Made by a program: the position numbers and the translations under genes
The notes under the pieces: model-generated
What the model was told of the DNA's origin: nothing
Databases searched by the model: none
The model's input: the letters and a program-made list of their open reading frames with translations, nothing else
From: Rostratula benghalensis
Taxonomy: Eukaryota > Chordata > Aves > Charadriiformes > Rostratulidae
Assembly: GCA_013399305.1 (NCBI GenBank)
Contig: VXAI01000477.1
Location: forward strand, 62,001-126,000
DNA: 64,000 nt
Direction of reading: 5' to 3'
Part shown: in pieces, positions 58,323 through 64,000 of the stretch
Position numbering within the stretch: position 1 is the stretch's first letter
Layout: each line of letters begins with the position of its first letter

Positions 58323-61139
58323 CAAAAAAAAAAAACAAGAAGGGAGATCCCAACATAACATTTCTGCCACAAAATTACCTGCGTTTCAGCAGTGATGCTG
58401 CCAGCACGGCATGGCTCAGCTCATGGCAGAAAGGGGTTTTCTTCCTGGGGTTCCACGACCACGAGCAGCACTGTTATTTATCATGTTTATCGTGGAGCCC
58501 CCAAAAGCTTTACTCACAGACCCTCTTGTGCCAAGCACTGAAAGCACAGGAACACAAACAAGCCAACCTGTGCAGGAAGGAGAGAGGCTTCAAACAGATA
58601 AAAGGAGAAAGGCAGCTATTGCTCACAATTATTTCCCAGTCCTTTGTGCTCATGATAACAAAACCCCAACGTTTAGAAAATGTGGCAGGAATAGCACAGG
58701 GAGCAGCAGGAAACCAGGAAAAGACCTGAAAACTTATTTCTCCCAAACCCTATGTTGTCTGCACCTACCGAGCCTCAGCTGATGCATCCTAATTACAGCA
58801 CCCAGCTCCAGCATCATAAATCAAGGTGGGCAGCGAACCCCAGAGAGAAAGCTCCACTCAAACACAAGATGCCCTTGGCCAGCCCCCCCCCCGCCAAGCA
58901 TCTCAAAAGCCAGAGGATTGTTCACCTTTTCCTCACCCACAGGTACTAAAAGAATAAGCAAACAAAAAACTCAAGGAAAGAGGAAAATGGTTCAAGTCCC
59001 CTTGGCAAGGCACGCCGTAAGCCAGCACCAGGCTTTGTACTAACAAACACATCAAGCAGCAAAACAAAGGTGTAACAGAGGATGGAGACATTATTTATTT
59101 GCCTTTTTTTTTTTTTTAATTTTCTAGAGTCCTTTTCCCTTGTGGCCAAATAATATTTATCCCATGGGGCTTTGACAGCCGTCTAGAAACCACACAAAGC
59201 CTTGTTTGTTCCTGTTCACCTCCTGGGCAGGAGGACCGGTGGAGCAGCTCTGAAGAACAAGGGTGAAAACAAATGACCCAGCTCCACTATTTAAAAAGGA
59301 GAAGAGGAAGAGGAGCCAAAGCCTTGCACAGGAGGACAGAGTAGAGTTTCAGAGCCAGGAATCAGGGGAAGAGCCCCGTGTGTGCATGCCTTGGGAATGG
59401 GATTAAAAGGGCATGTTTGTCCCTCCGTGCCTTTTGGGAAGGCATTCCATCCTGGGAACCAGCTAGATACATCCCTGCTGGGAACAACTCCACTTCTGGG
59501 CACAGAATTGGAGATCCATGTCCCTTCCATGCCAGCCCCCAATAATTTGGGACAGCACAGCATCCCCCCTGACCCAAAAGGGCCCACTCCACACTCAAAA
59601 CCCATTCCCGAGCCACCATCACTGGGACACAACTTCACTTGCACAACAAATTGCTGAGTCTTTTTAGTGCTGGAGTTTAAGCCCTGTTAAATTGCAAAGG
59701 TCTGCAAGAAATCTTGAGTGATGACACTGGCTGCTTCCAACCGTGCATTTAGGACAGGATAAATTTGGTCTGAACTTAAACTTCCTCCCACAGTGAGCTC
59801 TGCAAGCCAAAAAGCATTTTTAAGGCAAATTCACAATGGTGTAATGGATATGTGACTAAAGCAACGCTTTTTACGTAAGCCTTAATCCTGGATAAATTAC
59901 AGATAATTCGTATGTAAAGGGGTTACAAAGACTATCTGGATATTTTTAATAACTAAATGGCTGAGAAAAGAGGAAAGAAGAGACGAGAAGACCAATTAGA
60001 TGTACATTTAAAAAGGGAGACCGGCTTAGCAACCCCTAGAAATGCTCATTTTATTTTGGGAAACACTGGTCTGATGGAATTGAAATGCTCCGTGGGAAGA
60101 GGACAGTTTTTTAAAGCACAGAAGAGTTTGGAGGTGGACAGAAGGAAACAAGGAACCAGCTTAGAAATGAAGTTTTTTCCTTTTTTTTTTTTTTTTTTTG
60201 GGGGGGGGAGGGGCGTAAGACCATAATATGAAAGATGAGCATTTTGAAGTTCTCAGACTGATTCTTTTTTAAAAGTTGAGGCTTTTTCCTATTTCAGTGG
60301 CTTTAAAAAAAAAAAAAAAAGTTATAGCTAGTGGCTTTATTAGCAAAGCACTGATTTATCAACATAGATTCCTGCTTGAAAAAAGGAATCTTTTGGTGGA
60401 AAACAAAAAGGGCTGTTAACTCTGAACATTAATTTTTTTTAAAAGCACATTTTGTCTTTTTTTTTTCTCCAGTTACATTGTGCAATCATTCTCAAATGCA
60501 ACATATTTCAATTATCTCAGACTCTCAACCTTCCTGCACCAAAGTGGGATGTCAAGAGCATAAACGCCTGTGGGCTGTTTGCCCCAACAAAGGTTTTCCA
60601 CTCATTAATCCACCCCAAAAACCCTATGTGCACAGCAAGGGATTTACTGTAACCTGGGCCAAGCACCACAAAGGGGTGTGACGGATTTGGGATGTGCCAC
60701 TCAACCCTGGATTTTCACCCTTGATGGTCCCACCAGGGCTTTGCTGGGCTCGCTGCATCTGCGTTGGCGATGCTCAAGGTTTCAATGACCCATGAGGTTG
60801 GCCACTTCATCTTTCTCCTCAGAGCCATTGACATCTACCCAGCCAAGACTGGTAGGAAAATAAACCAAAACCCACCAGAATTTGCCCTGTTTGAAGACAC
60901 TATCACACTCCTTCATTGCTCTCTAAAACCTGATCATTTCCTTACACCTTGGAAACCACTTCTCCTCTACCACGCTGTCCCTCCTGCCACTGCTGGGGGA
61001 AACAAAACCCCAGGGCAGGGGGAAACTGGGGGGGAGCCCACAGTCAACCTGGGCATTGAAGCTGCAAGGAAGGGCAGAATCACTCCTCCAACCCCCACCT
61101 CCCCAAGTCTAATCTCTCATGACCTGCTGGTACATTTTA
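58323..61139. other. Gene-poor region
   Basis: Unique sequence with homopolymer tracts, including T19 followed by G9 at 60181-60208; no gene recognised. Confidence 0.6.
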
Positions 61140-61990
61140 GCAGGTGATGAATCCGGGGGCAGATAATTCTGCTGGCTGGTTAATTAATCCAGCATTACAA
61201 GAGCAACGAGAGCCTAATGACCCCCCTTAATCCCCCTGCAATAACATTGCATACTGCATTTCAAAGCAGGCCACCTGTTGGGGCGCAACCGGGCTATTTA
61301 GGATCCCGGTGGCTACTGGTTATTAGCGCCACATCCACTGCTGATATTTTATTAGCCATAATTTGATCCGTTATCCCCCTTGTACACTCAATCTAAGCCT
61401 GAAATATTGTTTTACAACATTAATTAGAAGCATTGACTCTGAACTTTTGCTTCACATGCTCCACCGTGATTTACGCGTTGCATTTAATTACCTGACAACC
61501 GTGATTTACCACAGCTACCTGGTAGGTGCCACCTATCTTTAAATCAATTAAGGTTTGGTGGCTTTAGTATTTCTTACTGGGGAAGGATGGAGAGTTTCTC
61601 ATGAACAACTAAACTCCAGACATGCAGGAAAAAAAAATAAAAAAGAGAAGGCAGATATTTCAGGCATCTAAACTGCAAACCAGATAATTTGACCCGGGCC
61701 GAGTCACACAACAGCTGTTTGTAGATCACTGCTTTATTAAGAATCCTGCTGACTTTTTGTGGAAGATCTAACTAATTAGCTGAGGAGGCCCTCAATAAAC
61801 TAGACATTAAGTTCTTTTTAGCTTTAATTACACAGCAGTCCTGGCGGCTCATTCAGTTGCTGAGAATTAGACATGTGCTTAAGTGTTTGCTGAATTGGGG
61901 TCAACATAAACACACATCTCTTCTAAGCATCTAGGAAGCTGCACTGGCATTACATTAATAAACTCAGTGGTTCAGAGAATTGCAGCTGGG
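61140..61990. promoter_or_regulatory. AT-rich unique block, candidate conserved non-coding element
   Basis: It is repeat-free with dense TTAATTA/TAATTA cores (GGTTAATTAATCC, ACATTAATTAG, ATTTAATTACC, AACTAATTAGC). The words CCGTGATTTACG and CCGTGATTTACC recur about 42 bp apart (61468 and 61509). There is no long open frame. It looks like a homeodomain-responsive regulatory region; this is inference. Confidence 0.35.
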
Positions 61991-64000
61991 GGGAAAGAAA
62001 TCCAGAAAAAAAATGATGAAGACAAACAAGAGGAGGAAAAGAAAACAGCTGGAGCCTCAGCTCAGAAGGGGCACTGCGACGGGCACCTCCTTTCACTGCT
62101 CCTATTCACCTTAGCAGGGACACACGTGTGTTTGGGCTGAGGGGCAGCTTGTTCTGGCACTTTGCCCTGCTGAGGGAAGTTTTCCTGCTCCAAGGAGGGA
62201 AGGCTATTTTAGAGGGCCCTCGAGGATGGCTAATTTTGCCAGGTGTCCTCTTACCAGCTTTGTCCCTTTGCACCCCTCTTCTGCATCATAACATCCTCCC
62301 TGCGCCTATCCTTCCTATTTTCCACTTTGTCCTCACGTTCTCCCAGTCACTCTCTCTTCTCCCCATCACTGCTGCCTGCTCCTCTTACCACCTCCAGTCC
62401 AGCCCTCTGCTTCCACCATGGCAATCTTAATTGCAGAGCTCTCTCTCCCACCCCAAACCCCAGCTACTCTTTCTAACCCAACCTCCTCCATCTCATTTGG
62501 AATTTTCTCCTTCTAATTGGCACCCACCTCTTTCCTTCCCTGGAAGCCTCAAGAGCTCCTTAGAGCAAGCAGGTCACAGACAGCTTCATAACCCTCTCCT
62601 TTCCACCCCCAGTTGTAGGGGTACCTTGGATCATTCTTTTTCAGAGGTGTCGCATCCTAAATCTAACCAGAAGTACTGGGTTCCCCTGACCACTGCAAAT
62701 GAAGCTCCTCTACCACCTGTTGTCTCCAAAGGACACTCCCTGTGCTCCCTCTTCCCTCCTCCAATACAAAAATCCCAGAGCATCTCACGTTTCTCCTCAT
62801 TTTCCTTTCTTCAGACCCAGATCTCTCCCCATCTCTCCTATACCAGGTGCCCTTCCCAGCAATTCTTACCCTTCTTTAAGGCTCACACTTACCTCCTCTC
62901 TTTGATTTTCCCCAATTAGTTCCCTCACCAGTACAACCATGCCCTAATTTATACCACTTGTCCTTCCCAACTCCCACCCATCTCCAATTGCTTCCCATCA
63001 AAAAGCTCACTTAATATGTTCTCAGGAATTGCTGCCCCAGCTCCTCTTCTCCTCCCCTGTCCTCTTTATCTCCTGCCCCTTGCTCCCCTTCTCCTTACAC
63101 AGGGCATTTCAAACCCAATTGAGCTAACACTTCCCAAAACAAAGTGGGCCAGTATTCAGGTGGAAAATGTCTTTAAAATAATAAATGTTGTCTATTCTTG
63201 AGATGAATACGCATTACCGAATTGTTTCCCAGCTACTCTGTTTATGTAACCTTGAAGCTATTTTGTACAATCCTTTAGTTTTGACAGCTCAAGATTTGTT
63301 ATGAACTAATATTTTAAAATCAAAATAACTCAGAGGTACAAGAGATTGTTAAAGATTGCCCAGGCAATCTGTGCAGGGAGTAGCACTGTGAAGCAAAATG
63401 TATTTTTTAATTTTATTTTTTTTTTCAAAGGAAAGGCCTTTCCTGGGTTACCTCATCTTCAACTCAGGAGATGTTTGAGCAAAGTAAACCCACTCCCTTT
63501 CCAACTTGATGGCCTTTAGGAAGTTGAAAATATACACATGGATACACGCTTTATTGTCTTTCTACCTGGCATTTCTCCGTGAATAAAGGGCTTTCAGCCA
63601 AAACCAACCAGATAAAAATCTTTCAGGAACTTTTACAATGTCACATACTTGTGCAAATTGCCAGCCTGTTTATAGCAACGGGCACCACAACACAGCTCTA
63701 CGCTTTTCAATCAGGGCAGGCGGATCAAGCAGCCTCCTCCATCTGTTTACGTGCTCGTATTCGCGTGTGGCGTGGTGCAGCAGAGATCACCCCGTCGAAG
63801 CACAGAGGTGCTTGGGCAAGGAGGGGAAATCACTGCTCCTCCATCACCCTCCTGCCCTTAGGTGCCCAGTGGACCATGGACACATCTGCAGGAACCCACT
63901 GCTCTCTGCGAGGGGGTGGACACCCCCCCACAGTGGTCAAAAAAAAATCAAACCAAAAAGTGGTGATTTCCGTGCCTTTTGTAGCAAGACCCTGAGCTCC
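61991..64000. other. Pyrimidine-rich region and right edge
   Basis: Strong C+T bias on the plus strand from about 62220 to 63110, creating a 162-codon plus frame (62431-62919) rich in S, P, L and F with no domain. The rest is AT-rich unique sequence. No gene supported. Confidence 0.55.

Noticed and set aside
62431..62919. 162-codon plus-strand open frame
   Set aside because: It arises from the pyrimidine-rich tract (S, P, L, F only) and has no motif or splice context.
23102..64000. BARX2 homeobox exons expected from mammalian gene order
   Set aside because: No WFQNRR/WYQNRR-type homeodomain helix or other BARX2 block is seen on either strand, so BARX2 must lie outside the window if synteny holds.

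Overview
The window looks like vertebrate nuclear DNA, almost certainly from a bird. It carries about a dozen 3'-end fragments of CR1 LINEs, the dominant avian retroelement, no Alu-, B1- or L1-like sequence, compact introns of 0.2-1.3 kb and locally GC-rich sequence. The species cannot be told from the sequence. One run of 570 N marks an assembly gap at 16495-17064.

Only two genes can be supported, both on the minus strand and both members of the TMEM45 (DUF716) family of multi-pass membrane proteins. The downstream copy (coding exons 5685-8856) encodes 285 residues. The upstream copy (coding exons 18829-23087) encodes 281 residues and is TMEM45B. Each has five coding exons with identical splice phases and nearly identical exon lengths (187/210/185/146/130 and 184/213/185/146/118 nt), so they are tandem paralogues from a gene duplication. 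The conserved core is intact in both. The C-termini are unrelated: TMEM45B keeps the acidic GSDEE end, while the second copy ends in a cysteine-rich tail. In the second copy an 81-bp tandem duplication covers the splice acceptor and start codon of the first coding exon. An exon-like open segment about 170 bp farther upstream could add an N-terminal hydrophobic segment.

Layout. 1-5.2 kb: no gene, one CR1 fragment. 5.2-9.2 kb: TMEM45-like gene with a CR1 in its last intron. 9.2-18.2 kb: intergenic, with a few exon-like segments, two CR1 copies and the gap. 18.2-23.1 kb: TMEM45B with CR1 fragments in two introns. 23.1-64 kb: a gene-poor 41 kb with scattered CR1 fragments, two minisatellites (38.9 and 40.8 kb), a 42-base G run (53.1 kb), a small CpG-rich block (37.6-37.9 kb), and AT-rich non-repetitive blocks (48.6, 51.3-52.0, 61.1-62.0 kb) that look like conserved non-coding or enhancer sequence. 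In mammals TMEM45B lies between BARX2 and NFRKB. If that order holds here, the gene-poor right side is the BARX2-facing intergenic region, but no BARX2 or NFRKB exon was found in the window.

No CRISPR array, operon, tRNA, rRNA or prokaryotic system is present. The best candidates for something undescribed are the start-exon duplication and the possible upstream exons of the TMEM45-like gene.
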